NCBI GenBank assembly: GCA_905397405.1
Contig: CAJPVJ010000132.1
Location: 1 to 37,059, forward strand
Length of the DNA: 37,059 bases
Direction: 5' to 3'
DNA from: Oppiella nova
Lineage: Eukaryota > Arthropoda > Arachnida > Sarcoptiformes > Oppiidae
Positions within the stretch are counted from its first letter, which is position 1. Each line of letters begins with the position of its first letter. The notes beneath the pieces are model-generated. The model had not been told where the DNA came from and did not search any database. It saw only the letters and a program-made list of their open reading frames with translations. The position numbers and the translations under genes are program-made. This document shows positions 35,829 to 37,059 of this stretch, piece after piece.

Positions 35829-37059
35829 ACACAGTATTGAGTACATAGACTACAGTGTAGTGGAGTGTGTGGTGTTTGTGTCGATTTATGGCTTGCAATG
35901 GCTTTCAATGGTTTTCAACACAGAGAAAGATGGCCGGACTTGAAGCCAAGGAAACACCACAAACGCAGTGTTACGTTATGGTTACGAGTTGGCGAGGGGG
36001 CAGTCCTCTCAGTCCTCCCTATCCACAGCTTAGACCTCCACCAGTTGTGCAGCTAATGCTTGAGGTTCGCTGCGATCGCCAACTGGTCTACCCTTACTTC
36101 ACAACACATATCAATAGTTATAATTACTTTCTATGCAATCAATACACACTACGATACGGATAAAGTACTTTCAAAGTAGAATTCACTTGATATTAGTTAA
36201 AACTCTTTCATCAAAAGTTCATCCAAAATAGCCATAACTTTCCAGTTATTCACATCTTCTTAGCGCTTCTTTTCTCCAGAATTTTACAGAATTAGCTATA
36301 ATTCACACAATTTATTGATTTTTATTGTTTTCATTTGGAACTCGAGAAAAGTTTTTATTATTAAATTCTTTTTCGAGTATTCATTTAATTAGTGATCATA
36401 ACTGGCATTTTGTATAACTAGGGATGACTTCAAGATTTGTTTTTCGAGTAAATTTTATTTATTGTATATCAAATGTTAACAATTATTTTTTCATATCAAA
36501 TTCAATTAATATATGACACTCACAGACGCAATGATTGTCTTCTAGTATAGCATTCAAACACTTATCAGTTTTTGTCCGTTTCTTATCAGCATTTTTTGTT
36601 GATTTCATTCAAGTTTTTGTGCCGTTAGTTGTCTCTCAAGTTATGATATTTTACTGCAATATTAGCTTTTATTAGAAGTTTGTTGAGTCGAAAGACTTGT
36701 TGACATTATTTTGTTATATGCGACCAAAAGTACATCAAATGCCAATACAAACATCAATAATAAATTATTATTAAAAACTTTTTCCACTGTTTTAACTGAT
36801 ATGTGAAGAATGATAAGAACAGGTCAGTGACACTATTGGGCACAGACTTGTGTTTCTTATATAATTGAACAAAATTTAAAAGTACTTTTCGATTGTTTTT
36901 CGATGAGAAACTTTTTTCAGTGACTTTTATAAAGCAATCAAATTAGTTAAGCGAAAGCGAAATGAGTTTATATTGAGTTTGACCACAACTTGTCAGTTAT
37001 TGGGACACATATTCATGAATTGGTTGAAAGATGTAATTCTTGTGAATATTGTTTGAGAA

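Larger units (their letters stand above)
35622..37059 (-). other. BCL11 5' leader and upstream flank
   Basis: Immediately upstream of the ATG (about 35622-35800) the sense strand is CA/GT-rich with many CAGTG pentamers and has no AG-acceptor of obvious strength next to the ATG, so it may be 5' UTR. From about 36170 the sequence becomes AT-rich. Short frames at 35865-36163 on the plus strand lack any recognised domain. No second gene is seen up to the window end. Confidence 0.5.

Overview
The window is nuclear DNA of an invertebrate, most likely an arthropod. It is strongly AT-rich with long non-coding stretches, GT-AG introns and many (GA)n tracts. The proteins it encodes resemble arthropod BCL11/CG9650 more than vertebrate BCL11A/B. 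A mite or other chelicerate is a guess; nothing here settles the clade. No bacterial, viral or intact transposon gene is visible.

One protein-coding gene can be supported. It is a BCL11-family zinc-finger transcription factor on the minus strand, in three coding exons: exon 1 at 35570-35621, exon 2 at 22711-23250 and exon 3 at 17256-19849. Spliced at these junctions the CDS is 3186 nt, encoding 1061 residues plus stop. Both introns are phase 1, as I recall for human BCL11A. The protein has, in order, the N-terminal MSRRKQ-type NuRD/RBBP4-binding motif, a C2HC finger (ZF0), a lone C2H2 finger (ZF1), the ZF2-ZF3 pair, a long acidic tract, conserved helical segments, and the ZF4-ZF6 cluster. It should act in the nucleus as a sequence-specific repressor.

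Layout. Positions 1-17255 are non-coding flank 3' of the gene, with GA tracts, AT-rich stretches and probably part of the 3' UTR. Positions 17256-19849 hold the large last exon, 19850-22710 intron 2, 22711-23250 exon 2, 23251-35569 intron 1, 35570-35621 exon 1, and 35622-37059 the 5' leader and upstream flank.

Two structural oddities stand out. (1) Positions 1-237 and 4991-5253 are related by complementation WITHOUT reversal: 237 of 237 aligned positions agree, interrupted only by one 26-nt insertion. No known DNA process makes this, so it is either a data-handling artefact or something needing proof from raw reads. (2) Positions 32822-34150 and 34152-35480 are a 1329-bp direct duplication differing at four bases and separated by a single N. 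This looks like an unmerged contig overlap and inflates intron 1 by 1330 nt.

A 12-mer, AGCACTGGTAGT or its reverse complement, occurs six times exactly and several more times with one mismatch, including in the leader of exon 1. It is the best candidate for an undescribed dispersed element in this locus.
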